Positions 24,186 through 32,774 of a stretch of DNA of 64,000 nt are shown here, piece by piece. How positions within the stretch are numbered: the stretch's first letter is position 1; every line of letters begins with the position of its first letter. This DNA comes from Pseudomonas asgharzadehiana. GTDB lineage: Bacteria > Pseudomonadota > Gammaproteobacteria > Pseudomonadales > Pseudomonadaceae. The position numbers and the translations under genes were made by a program. The stretch spans positions 2,170,001-2,234,000 of the forward strand of contig NZ_CP077079.1 in the NCBI RefSeq assembly GCF_019139815.1, read 5' to 3'. The notes below the pieces were generated by a model that saw only the letters and a program-made list of their open reading frames with translations, did not search any database and was not told the DNA's origin.

Positions 24186-25337
24186 TTACACCCTGAGGAT
24201 TTTGCCACTGATGGCCACACCCGCCAGCAACACTGCGATCAGTACGAAGGCCGTGCTCAGGCTGCTACCGTGGGCGACAAAGCCGATCACCGCGGGGCCT
24301 GCGAGAATTCCGGCATACCCCAAGGTGGTGATGGCGGGCACTGCAATATGTTCCGGCATGACGGTTTGCTTGCCGACGGCGGTGTAGAGCACCGGCACGA
24401 TATTCGAGCAGCCGGCGCCAACCAGTGCATAACCCAGCAGCGCGGTTTCCCACGCTGGTAACAAGGTCGCCAGTAACAAGCCGGCAGTTGCCAGTGCACC
24501 GCCGATCACGATCACCCGAGTCGCGCCAAGGCGCCGCACGATGGCGTCACCGGTCAGCCTTCCTGCGGTCATGGTCAGTGCAAAAGCCGCATAACCGAGG
24601 CCTGCGTAGGCCTCATCAAGCCCGCGTTCGGCACTGAGGAACACCGCGCTCCAGTCCAACACCGCCCCTTCGGCCAAAAACACGATGAAACACAGGCACC
24701 CTATAAACAGCACCACGCCATGGGGAATCGCAAACGCCGGGCCCGAACTTTCACTGCCGTAGGGCAGCAAATGCGGCCCGGCCTTGAGCAGCGCAACGGC
24801 CATGACGATGATCACGACGAAGGTTGCCTGCAACGGTGACATGCCCAGCCCCAGCAACCCGGCAACCCCTGCCGCGCCGACAATACCGCCCAGGCTGAAC
24901 AACCCGTGGAAGCCCGACATCATGGTCTTGCCGCTGGCCCGTTCAACGATCACCGCCTGCAAGTTCACTGTGGAGTCCACCGTGCCCAGGCCCGCGCCGA
25001 ACAGGAACAAGCTGGCGATCAGCAACGGAACCGAACTGACCGTCGCCAGCATCGGCAAGGCCAGGCAGATCATGATCGTACCGGCGGTCAGTACACGCCG
25101 GCAGCCGTAACGTGAGGCCAATGCGCCTGCCGCGGGCATCGCGATGATCGAACCTACACCCAGGCACAACAGCAGCAGGCCCAGCGTGCCCTCATTCAGT
25201 TGCGCACGCGCTTTGGCATACGGCACCAGCGGGGCCCAGGCAGCAATGCCGAAGCCGGCGATGAAAAATGCGATACGCGTCGACATTTGCTCCAGCCGCC
25301 CGGGAACCACGGGCGCTGAGGTGGGAATGGCAGTCAT
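24186..25337 (-). CDS. MFS transporter
   Basis: Major facilitator of 383 residues with about 12 membrane segments. The loop 2-3 signature is GALASRYGCRRVLTAG, and GLGTVDSTVNLQAV, FHGLFSLGGIVGAAG and a short C-terminus follow. It resembles the YbjJ/FucP-like group found across proteobacteria, whose substrates are mostly unknown. ATG 25337 has AAGGA upstream. It converges on the preceding hrp-box gene with a nine-base gap and diverges from the DapF-like gene across a 349-base spacer. Confidence 0.87.
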   Translation of the reverse strand: MTAIPTSAPVVPGRLEQMSTRIAFFIAGFGIAAWAPLVPYAKARAQLNEGTLGLLLLCLGVGSIIAMPAAGALASRYGCRRVLTAGTIMICLALPMLATVSSVPLLIASLFLFGAGLGTVDSTVNLQAVIVERASGKTMMSGFHGLFSLGGIVGAAGVAGLLGLGMSPLQATFVVIIVMAVALLKAGPHLLPYGSESSGPAFAIPHGVVLFIGCLCFIVFLAEGAVLDWSAVFLSAERGLDEAYAGLGYAAFALTMTAGRLTGDAIVRRLGATRVIVIGGALATAGLLLATLLPAWETALLGYALVGAGCSNIVPVLYTAVGKQTVMPEHIAVPAITTLGYAGILAGPAVIGFVAHGSSLSTAFVLIAVLLAGVAISGKILRV

Positions 25338-25517
25338 GAAAAGTCCTTGGTTTTGCGTTCAACGAACGATGTCCGGCGCGACATCCTTGCACATCAGGCC
25401 TTGGCGAGCGAGCCAGGGTTCCCTTGGGATGACTGTCGATGAATTTTATTTGTACAAACCGGGAACGCGATTGGCCTTGAGCATCACATAGAGGTGGTCG
25501 AGTTCGCAGGAGGCGTT

Positions 25518-25587
25518 CTGGAAGGTGCGTAATCCCCGCGAGAGTCGGTGAACCCCGGGGGTCTTACGGTGGATTGCCACCTTCCAG
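25518..25587 (+). ncRNA. Strong inverted repeat, candidate structured leader RNA
   Basis: This lies within the 349-base gap 25338-25686. CTGGAAGGTG (25518-25527) pairs exactly with CACCTTCCAG (25578-25587), and AATCC (25531-25535) pairs with GGATT (25571-25575) after a small internal loop. The apical part contains CCG-CGG and ACCCC-GGGGT pairings. It is followed 99 bases later by the DapF-like start, so on the plus strand it would be a 5' leader; the minus strand cannot be excluded. A ten-codon mini-ORF (25661-25690) overlaps that start by four bases. I match it to no known riboswitch. Confidence 0.4.
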
Positions 25588-25686
25588 GCCGCTTCACAAA
25601 AAAACCGCGTTGTGTAATACGCTGCTTGGCCAGCATGTAGGCAACCGAACGGACGAACCGATGAAAGTTTTCAGGCGGGCAGCGCC

Positions 25687-26667
25687 ATGACCCTGTTCTA
25701 TGACGCACGAGGCAACATTTATGGGGTGGTCAGCCCAGTCTTTCTAAGGAGCCGAGGCATCAAGGTGCCCGAAAGTGCTTCTCTGGCCGCAGCTGCCCGC
25801 AGCGTGTGGGCCGAGTCGGCCATTGCCTCCGAATGCGGTTGGGGGGTGCGCCCGGTCGGCGCCAAGGTGCATCGCTGTGATGGTTTGTTGGTCGGGCCTT
25901 TTCAGACCGAGCCGCCGTTTGACCTGTTGATCGTCAACACCGACGGCACCCTGGCCGAGCGCAGCGGTAACGGTTTGACGATTTTTGCCCAGGCGCTCAC
26001 CGACCAGGGTTTGATGACTGCAGCCTGTGAACTGCGGGTCCATCATGACAAGGCCGACGCGGCATCGCCGGTGGCGACTCGGGTTGAACCGGCGGTATAT
26101 GAGCAGGTCGACGGGTTCTGGCTGGACCTGGGTTTGCCCGCGTTCGGGCCGTCTGCCGTGGGCGCGCAAGGGGTTGATCCAGCCTTTCTGGGCGGCACCG
26201 AACTGAACCGTGTGAATGCGCTGGCGGCGATCAATCCGCACTGGGCTCACAGCCAGTTTGTGCGGGTGGGTAATCCTCACTGTGTCACCTTGGTCGAACA
26301 GCTTTCAGCATTGCCGGAGAACCTGCAGATGCACCAGCCAACCCTGTTCGAACCACTGCGGGCGATTGCCTTTGCGCCTCCGGCGGGAGCCGGCCAACCT
26401 TGTGCAGCCGGGATCAATTTGCAGTGGGCCGCCAGGCAATCCGGTAACCGGGTTGTCGCACGCGTGTTCGAACGGGGAGAGGGGCCTACCGCGTCTTCCG
26501 GAACCAGCGCCAGCGCAGTGGCTGTTGCAGCGTGGCGTGCGGGCTGGGTCGAGGGCGGCGAAGTTGCGGTGGTGATGCCAGGTGGCACCGCGCCGGTGCG
26601 CTTGCATACGCAGGCCGACACATTGCTAAACGTCAGTCTGTTCGGGACTGCCCGCCGTCAGGCATGA
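25687..26667 (+). CDS. DapF-fold protein lacking both catalytic cysteines
   Basis: Protein of 326 residues with the diaminopimelate epimerase fold: IVNTDGTLAERSGNG aligns with the first DapF active-site loop, VGNPHCV is conserved, and RVFERGEGPTASSGTSAS aligns with the second. In true DapF the loops read CGNG and ACGSG; here Ser93 and Ser271 replace both catalytic cysteines. Thiol-based proton abstraction is therefore unlikely, and the protein may be a different isomerase, a lyase, or a binding protein. Length is about 50 residues more than E. coli DapF. It has no lysine-biosynthesis neighbours. ATG 25687 lacks a strong ribosome site but overlaps an upstream mini-ORF. Confidence 0.75.
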   Translation: MTLFYDARGNIYGVVSPVFLRSRGIKVPESASLAAAARSVWAESAIASECGWGVRPVGAKVHRCDGLLVGPFQTEPPFDLLIVNTDGTLAERSGNGLTIFAQALTDQGLMTAACELRVHHDKADAASPVATRVEPAVYEQVDGFWLDLGLPAFGPSAVGAQGVDPAFLGGTELNRVNALAAINPHWAHSQFVRVGNPHCVTLVEQLSALPENLQMHQPTLFEPLRAIAFAPPAGAGQPCAAGINLQWAARQSGNRVVARVFERGEGPTASSGTSASAVAVAAWRAGWVEGGEVAVVMPGGTAPVRLHTQADTLLNVSLFGTARRQA

Positions 26668-26974
26668 GGTTTTATGTGCGGCTGATACCTTGGCTGGGTG
26701 TCAGCTGTTTCGTAATGAGTTAGATATTTAGTTGTAAGTTTTTGTAGGGTGTTTCTTATATTTAAAAATTAGTTAATGCCTCGTTTTATTATTTTGTAAA
26801 AGATACTTCTATCTCCGTTGTACGAAACTTCTTTTTTATTTTTAAGCGGCCGATTTTTACCTGAAATCGCTAAGCTTCAGTGCGCTCAGGTGCTTTTTCT
26901 CGGTCATTCATTCGCTGTATGGCCGAGGGGAAGTATTTCAATTCAGCAATAAAAAAGATGGCGGGTAACAACGG
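26668..26974. other. AT-rich spacer upstream of vgrG
   Basis: This 307-base gap has no credible ORF. Its middle (about 26720-26860) is strikingly AT-rich against the surrounding sequence, with long T and A runs, as often seen at the edge of acquired type VI islands silenced by H-NS-like proteins. I see no clear terminator or consensus promoter in it. Confidence 0.6.
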
Positions 26975-28993
26975 ATGGTTAACGCGTTTGTTTCGTCACG
27001 TTTCAACTTTATCGTTCCAGGAATAGAGACAGACTTTCAGGTGCTTGCGTTTAAAGGCCACGAGGTCATCGATCAACCGTTTTTCATTCAGGTGCAGGTG
27101 CTCAGTGAGAACCCCAGCCTGGACCTGGAAGCACTGCTTCATCAACCCGCCTATCTCGATTTTGGCGAAGGGGCAGAGGGGCTGCACGGGCAGGTTTACG
27201 CGATCGGCCGCGATGACCCCGGGCGCCGACTCACCCGGTATCGCCTGACGCTGGCACCGCGCCTGGCCAACCTGGCTCATCGGCGTGACCAGCGGATTTT
27301 CCAGCAACGCAGCGTGCCCCAGATCATCGCGGCAGTCCTTGAACACCACGGCATCCTGGCCGACGCCTACGTGTTCGAACTAGGCCCGGTGGTTTATCCG
27401 CCGCGTACGTTTTGCGTGCAATACGCGGAAACCGATCTGCATTTCATCCAACGGCTGTGCGCGGAGGAGGGTATTCATTACCACTTCCGCCACAGCGACG
27501 ACGCGCATGTACTGGTGTTTGGCGATGACCAGACCGTATTTCGCCGCTTGCCCTTGCAGCGTTACTCACCTGTCGGAGGGCCGGCGGCCGAAACGCAGGT
27601 TATCCAGCGTTTCGATGTGCGCCTGGCCACGCGCAGCCGGCAAACGGTGCGACGCGATCATGATTTCGAGCATCCTTCCCTGCGCTTGCAGGACACGGCA
27701 GGCGACGCTTCGATACAGCCTCTTGAAGACTACCACTACCCCGCAGGTTTCAAGGGCCGTGCAAGGGGCGGGCGCCTGGCTCGCAGGGGGCTCGAGCGCC
27801 ATCAGAGCGACCGCCATCGAGCATTGGGCAGAAGCGATCTCCCGGCGCTGCGCAGCGGGCATTTCCTGGAATTGCGCGATCACCCGGACCCATCCTGCAA
27901 TGACCTGTGGTTGATTACCTCGGTACGTCACGAGGGGTATCAGCCCCAGGTGCTGGAGGAGGCGACAGGTGAGGTTGAAGGGTTCCAGGGGTATCGCAAT
28001 CGCTTCAAGGCGACACCCTGGCGCGCGACCTATCGACCGCCCCTCAACCACCCCAAGCCGACCATCAATGGCAGCCAGACCGCAACGGTAACCGGGCCTG
28101 CCGGTGAAGAGGTGCATTGCGACGCGTATGGCCGGGTCAAGGTGCGCTTTCACTGGGACCGGCTGGACAAGTCCGATGACAAAAGCAGTTGCTGGATACG
28201 GGTGGCGTCCAGTTGGGCTGGTGACGGGTTTGGCGCAACGGTGATCCCGCGGGTGGGCATGGAAGTGTTGGTGACATTCCTGGAAGGCGACCCGGACCAA
28301 CCGTTGATCAACGGATGCCTACCCAATGCCTCGCATCTTCCCACCTACCCCTTGCCGCAGCACAAGACCCGCAGCGTCCTGCGTAGCCGCAGCACCTTGG
28401 GCGGCGATGGTTGCAATGAGTTGTACCTGGAAGACCGCCACGGTGAAGAGCTCATCTACTTGAGGGCCCAACGAGACTTGGAACAACAGGTGGGCCATGA
28501 CAGCCGCCTGGAGGTGGCGGGGGCGCGGCGGGAAATCATTCGCGGCTTGAGCACGGTTCACCTGGAAAACGACGAGCATCGCCATGTCAGCGGAGATCGC
28601 ACGGTGGTTCTGCGGGCTAACGATCACCTGGATGTGCAGGGCGACAGCCGTACGTATGTGGGGCAGACCGTGGAGGTTGAAGCCGGCCAGCAGATTCACC
28701 TCAAGGCCGGTGCCCGGCTGGTGATCGACGCAGGCGCACAACTGAGCTTCATGGCCGGTGGAGAGCACCTGGTTATCCAGGCGGGGGGTATTTTTTGCAG
28801 TCGCCCTATCACCCTCGGCGGTGCGCCGTGTGCAACCTCATCAACAAGTGTTCCATCGGCGGTCGAGGGGCCGAAAGTCGCCGCCGCACAAGGCGCCATC
28901 ATGACCTTGGCCAGGCAACTGGGCGCGGACTTCTGCCCTGTTTGTGAGCGCTGCCGCGAAGGGCTGTGCGAGCTCAGTGAAAGGGTAGCCTGA
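26975..28993 (+). CDS. vgrG: Type VI secretion spike protein VgrG
   Basis: Protein of 672 residues. The N-terminal gp27-like domain begins FIVPGIETDFQVLAFKGHE. The gp5 OB-fold region has CDAYGRVKVRFHWDR, WIRVASSWAGDGFGA and PRVGMEVLVTFLEGDPDQP, and a beta-helical needle follows (SRTYVGQTVEVEAGQQIHLK). The last 25 residues contain CPVCERCREGLC, a cysteine cluster that may bind a metal or the cargo tip. No extra effector domain is fused. It heads a vgrG / DUF4123 / lipoprotein / lipase module; no other T6SS structural genes are in the window, so it is an orphan vgrG island. Confidence 0.95.
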   Translation: MVNAFVSSRFNFIVPGIETDFQVLAFKGHEVIDQPFFIQVQVLSENPSLDLEALLHQPAYLDFGEGAEGLHGQVYAIGRDDPGRRLTRYRLTLAPRLANLAHRRDQRIFQQRSVPQIIAAVLEHHGILADAYVFELGPVVYPPRTFCVQYAETDLHFIQRLCAEEGIHYHFRHSDDAHVLVFGDDQTVFRRLPLQRYSPVGGPAAETQVIQRFDVRLATRSRQTVRRDHDFEHPSLRLQDTAGDASIQPLEDYHYPAGFKGRARGGRLARRGLERHQSDRHRALGRSDLPALRSGHFLELRDHPDPSCNDLWLITSVRHEGYQPQVLEEATGEVEGFQGYRNRFKATPWRATYRPPLNHPKPTINGSQTATVTGPAGEEVHCDAYGRVKVRFHWDRLDKSDDKSSCWIRVASSWAGDGFGATVIPRVGMEVLVTFLEGDPDQPLINGCLPNASHLPTYPLPQHKTRSVLRSRSTLGGDGCNELYLEDRHGEELIYLRAQRDLEQQVGHDSRLEVAGARREIIRGLSTVHLENDEHRHVSGDRTVVLRANDHLDVQGDSRTYVGQTVEVEAGQQIHLKAGARLVIDAGAQLSFMAGGEHLVIQAGGIFCSRPITLGGAPCATSSTSVPSAVEGPKVAAAQGAIMTLARQLGADFCPVCERCREGLCELSERVA

Positions 28994-29829
28994 TGAACAA
29001 CCTTCCAAACCAATGGATGGCCCAACAACAACAGGCGGGACGCTGGCTGTGCCTGGTGCTTGAGGGCGATAACGCGGCACGCCAACCCATGATGGCCACC
29101 CGCGAGTTATCAGGGTATTGCAACGTTTACGCGCAAACGCCGCTGGCGGAAATGGTCATGGCGGGCCCGGTGATCCTGCTGCTGGATCAGGTGAACGAAG
29201 CGGCGCTGCGTGATCTGTTAACGCAGCCGGAAACGAATTGGGGCTGGCTGGGCAGCCTGCCAACCGCTGACTTGACGGCCGTGACTCGCCACTGGCGTAA
29301 CCGGATGCTGCTCGGGTCGCCAGGTAACCAGTCGCTGTACCGCTTTCACGACAATCGCACGCTGGCACGTGCAGTGGCTTATTTGCCATTGGAGCATCGG
29401 CCGGCCTTCCTCGGCCCATTGCTCAGCGTGTGCTACTGGCACGAAGACCGCTGGCACACTGCCGATAATCCTGCTCCAGACGAGTACCCGGTGCCCGATC
29501 CCGCCCCTTGGCTGAACACGCCCAACCCAAACGCCGGCGCCATTCTGCACGCCAATATCCTGCGCTACCTGCTGGCTGAACACAGTGAAGACCTGGTTGT
29601 GCTGGTCGAGTCTCAAGACCCCAAAGTCTGGTTGACCCACGTGTTGGAACAGGCTCGCGCCTGGCAATGGACCCGGCCCGAACAATTGGAATTTTTAGTC
29701 GTACGCAGGTTGGAAGAGGCTACGCGCAGCAGTGTGATTTGCTGGCAGCCAAAGGTTGGCGAAACCCCCGAAGATCATTTCGAACGAGTGGTGCGGCAGT
29801 GGTGTTTGATGGAGAACAAGGATGAATAG
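28993..29829 (+). CDS. DUF4123 T6SS adaptor (Tap/TEC family)
   Basis: Protein of 278 residues. LCLVLEGDNAARQPMMATRE at the N-terminus and the following AGPVILLLD strand match the DUF4123 fold of type VI adaptor proteins. These load a specific effector onto its VgrG. It starts one base into the vgrG stop (TGATG), so it is translationally coupled. The effector it should serve is the lipase encoded two genes downstream. The C-terminal half, with the WLTHVLEQARAWQW helix, probably carries effector specificity. Confidence 0.85.
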   Translation: MNNLPNQWMAQQQQAGRWLCLVLEGDNAARQPMMATRELSGYCNVYAQTPLAEMVMAGPVILLLDQVNEAALRDLLTQPETNWGWLGSLPTADLTAVTRHWRNRMLLGSPGNQSLYRFHDNRTLARAVAYLPLEHRPAFLGPLLSVCYWHEDRWHTADNPAPDEYPVPDPAPWLNTPNPNAGAILHANILRYLLAEHSEDLVVLVESQDPKVWLTHVLEQARAWQWTRPEQLEFLVVRRLEEATRSSVICWQPKVGETPEDHFERVVRQWCLMENKDE

Positions 29830-30601
29830 ACAAGTTTTAGGCGTGCTGTTTGCACTGGGTATCACCGGGCTTTTTGGGTGCGTGGGGCGGCCGGTTGACA
29901 GCTTCACGCTGGAGGTGGATTTGCCGGCGAATTTTAAACTCAAAACTGCCGCCAATTACCGACCAGCGACCGGGGAAACGTGCACCTTGCCACAGCGTCG
30001 AGGCAAGAGGCCTGAGCGCAAGGTATTTTTTACCGATTACACACCAGTGGCCCATCGGCTGAGTTATCAACTGCCGCTGACGGAAACTGTCAATGGATGC
30101 CCGTTGGTATTGCGAGGGGTGGAGTTCGATGTATATGCGAAGTGGGGGAGTCGCGATTCAGATCTTGACGGGGATCTGGGCAGTATCGCAATTTTGGATC
30201 GCTCCGATATCCATTCATCGGAAATGCCAGATTCAGGTGTTCAGCAGTTGCCTGGGCAGTGTCAGTGGTTATTTCGGACGGTGGGGCCCAAGCAGGCAAT
30301 CATAAAACTTCTTAAATGCAATTCGCTGGACGCCTTGGGCCAACTGCAAAAAACACCCATTGGTGGTTTGGCGCAACGAGATCAGCTAGCGGGGAAAACC
30401 CTCAGGATGGCGCTGAGGGTAATTGATGAGGAGGCGCCCGCTATCGACGATAACTGGGTAGCCGTTCCGGATGGTTGGAAGCGCTGCAAAGGGAAAAGCT
30501 TCGAAGACCCGTACGCTTTCTGCAACGGTAATGTCACCGACTTTAAACCTATAAAAATGCCGGATGGTCGCACCTGCGAGGTTTATCCATCCTGCAAGTA
30601 A
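29822..30601 (+). CDS. Lipoprotein, candidate immunity protein for the T6SS lipase
   Basis: Protein of 259 residues with a short hydrophobic N-terminus ending in LFGC, a plausible though not ideal lipobox (Phe at -2). The mature part has several cysteine residues and no family I recognise. Known phospholipase effectors of type VI systems are neutralised by periplasmic lipoproteins encoded beside them, and this gene sits between adaptor and lipase, overlapping the adaptor by eight bases. The immunity role is inferred from position and lipidation signal. GC is slightly lower than in core genes. Confidence 0.65.
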   Translation: MNRQVLGVLFALGITGLFGCVGRPVDSFTLEVDLPANFKLKTAANYRPATGETCTLPQRRGKRPERKVFFTDYTPVAHRLSYQLPLTETVNGCPLVLRGVEFDVYAKWGSRDSDLDGDLGSIAILDRSDIHSSEMPDSGVQQLPGQCQWLFRTVGPKQAIIKLLKCNSLDALGQLQKTPIGGLAQRDQLAGKTLRMALRVIDEEAPAIDDNWVAVPDGWKRCKGKSFEDPYAFCNGNVTDFKPIKMPDGRTCEVYPSCK

Positions 30602-30614
30602 AAAGGAGAAATTC

Positions 30615-32765
30615 ATGAAGCTTGACGCACGGAAGCAACCTTTTTTCAGTGATATAAAACCTGCCTGCTCGTTGCGAGGGCATTGGATCAGTTTTTGTTT
30701 GGTTGATGAGTTCGGAGCAGGCTCTTCATATGGGGGGCTGCCGTACACCCTCTACGACAGTGTTGGGCAACACTATAAAGGACGCTTGAATGGGGACGGC
30801 TTTGCCAAACTAACGGATAGTTACTGTGGCCCGGTGGTTCTGGTTTTTGACGATCTTTATTCAGGGACGGCGCAACCCTATGAGTACTTAATGACGCGCT
30901 CCACTTATAAGCTTCCTATTACAGAACTTCAGTATCGCGCAGAAAGAACTCGATTTGCTGCGGCGGATGGTCGGCGCGTTGAAAGTAATCCCGCTCGACA
31001 GCAGGCCAATCGGTTCTATCAGGTCGAAGTACGCGATCTGGTCAGGCATGTCGCACACTTGCCTCCCATCGCGCCCCGGACTCACCAGCCCCCACGGCAT
31101 GCCCTGAAAATGCTGGCCGACCTGGGCTTCGGCCCACCCCAGTCAACGTTATCGGGCATCGTCTTATTCCCCAACAACCACACCGCTCTGGAAGTACGGC
31201 CGCTGCGTTCGTTACGTCCGCTACTTTCCACTGAAGACAAATTCTGCGCCTTGAACTTGTATCATTTGGCATTATTCGCAGCATTGAGTTACTGCAATTT
31301 CGGCCAGGAGCCACCAGAGAAGCCTTTGGATAAAGTTCATTTTCCACTGGGCCCGAGCGTTGGAAATCTCTTTGCCGAACAGCTTTCGGGGTACGACGAG
31401 GCCTGGCGGATTGATCCTGAACAAACTCAGCGTTTTTATCCGCTCTACGAAGACGTTCCTTACTCCAGGCGTTTTGAAATTTTGCCCTTCGATCCCGAGT
31501 TGTATCCACAAAATCGTCCAGAGCTTGAGGAACAACAGGAATACCCTTCGCGCCTGCACTTCTTTGATGACGAAAAAGACGGTACCGACACCCAGGCGTT
31601 CATTACTCACCACGATGAGGTCATCCTGATAGCCGTGCGTGGTACTGCCAGCCCAAGCGACGGATTGCGCGATGCCAACGCTCATCAGACACCTTTTACC
31701 GAAGGCGTCGGTAAGGCTCACGAGGGGTTCTATCAGGCTTATCGGGCGATGCGTGATTTTGTGCTGCGATACCTCAACCAATTTTACACAGCCCAACGAA
31801 TAGTCATCTGTGGCCACAGCCTCGGCGGTGCCATTGCGTTGCTGTTGGCAGAAGGTCTGCGCAGAATACCGGAGGCCAACTACAACATCCTCCTCTACAC
31901 CTACGGCGCCCCGCGTGCCGCCGACTCCGAATTCACTGTCGGCGCATCCGCTCTGGTCCACCACCGTATCGTCAACCACAACGACCCCGTTCCCAGCGTC
32001 CCGGCGCCCTGGATGAACACCACCGCCAAGCTCTGGATCCCTGGCGCCGTCACGTTATTCAGCGCTCCCGCCGCCGGAGGCCTGTTGTTCGCCGCCGGCC
32101 TGGTGCGTTTCGGCGGCAACCCCTACCAACACCATGGTGAACAACAGCATTTCATGCCGATCATGCTGCCGGATGGCACGCATTCATCGGTGTTGTGGAG
32201 GCCCGGATGTGAGTCCATTGAAGAGGCCGGTCGTAATCGGGCGTTGCATGCGCGCGGCGATATGCCTGAGCGCGACGGGTTGATCAGGCAGTTGGTGCAA
32301 TACAAGCAGCACTTCATGACCGCCAGCTACATCCCGGCTGCCTGGGCCACATTGCGGCGCTGGCAACAGACCCTGGACAGCAACGTCCCGCTGGTGACCG
32401 AAAGAGAGTTTGAGTTGCTCGACCATGCCCTCGCGACCATGCGCAAGCAACTGCAAGACAAGCGGCGAGAATTGACTCGGCATCGACCGGCCAATGACCG
32501 GGCTTATGAACATCATGAGCCGTTGAATGCCGAAATCGAACGCCTGCACCTCAGTCGCCAGCGCCTGCAAAGCCTGCGGTGGCGTCGTCTTGGGGCGCGC
32601 GATGTCTACGGCAGCCATGCTCACGCCGCGCACTTGCAACCGAGCCTCATGCGTTGGTTCAGCCATCGTGAAAACCGAGCACTGTCCCCAATCGCCAGCA
32701 TTCCGCCCGTGACGGATAGCGATCGGGGCAGGGCACAAACGTTGGATATCGACTCCATCGTCTGA
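30615..32765 (+). CDS. T6SS phospholipase effector, class-3 lipase type (Tle-like)
   Basis: Protein of 716 residues starting at ATG 30615 behind AAGGAG. Residues 1-200 form an N-terminal region (WISFCLVDEFGAGSSYGGLP) likely used for VgrG/adaptor docking. The lipase_3 core spans about 330-520: VILIAVRGTASPSDG, KAHEGFYQAYRAMRDF, ICGHSLGGAIALLLAEG with nucleophile Ser402, TYGAPRAADSEF, and VNHNDPVPSVP with probable catalytic Asp457. A His in the HHGEQQHF segment may complete the triad. The last 120 residues are helical with coiled-coil character. It resembles the Tle2 lipases attacking target-cell membranes. It is the last gene of the island. Confidence 0.85.
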   Translation: MKLDARKQPFFSDIKPACSLRGHWISFCLVDEFGAGSSYGGLPYTLYDSVGQHYKGRLNGDGFAKLTDSYCGPVVLVFDDLYSGTAQPYEYLMTRSTYKLPITELQYRAERTRFAAADGRRVESNPARQQANRFYQVEVRDLVRHVAHLPPIAPRTHQPPRHALKMLADLGFGPPQSTLSGIVLFPNNHTALEVRPLRSLRPLLSTEDKFCALNLYHLALFAALSYCNFGQEPPEKPLDKVHFPLGPSVGNLFAEQLSGYDEAWRIDPEQTQRFYPLYEDVPYSRRFEILPFDPELYPQNRPELEEQQEYPSRLHFFDDEKDGTDTQAFITHHDEVILIAVRGTASPSDGLRDANAHQTPFTEGVGKAHEGFYQAYRAMRDFVLRYLNQFYTAQRIVICGHSLGGAIALLLAEGLRRIPEANYNILLYTYGAPRAADSEFTVGASALVHHRIVNHNDPVPSVPAPWMNTTAKLWIPGAVTLFSAPAAGGLLFAAGLVRFGGNPYQHHGEQQHFMPIMLPDGTHSSVLWRPGCESIEEAGRNRALHARGDMPERDGLIRQLVQYKQHFMTASYIPAAWATLRRWQQTLDSNVPLVTEREFELLDHALATMRKQLQDKRRELTRHRPANDRAYEHHEPLNAEIERLHLSRQRLQSLRWRRLGARDVYGSHAHAAHLQPSLMRWFSHRENRALSPIASIPPVTDSDRGRAQTLDIDSIV

Positions 32766-32774
32766 TCACGGTGG

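Noticed and set aside
25484..25708. 74-residue minus-strand ORF
   Set aside because: It runs through the inverted repeat at 25518-25587 and overlaps the DapF-like start. The RNA-type symmetry explains the sequence better than coding, though it deserves a homologue search.
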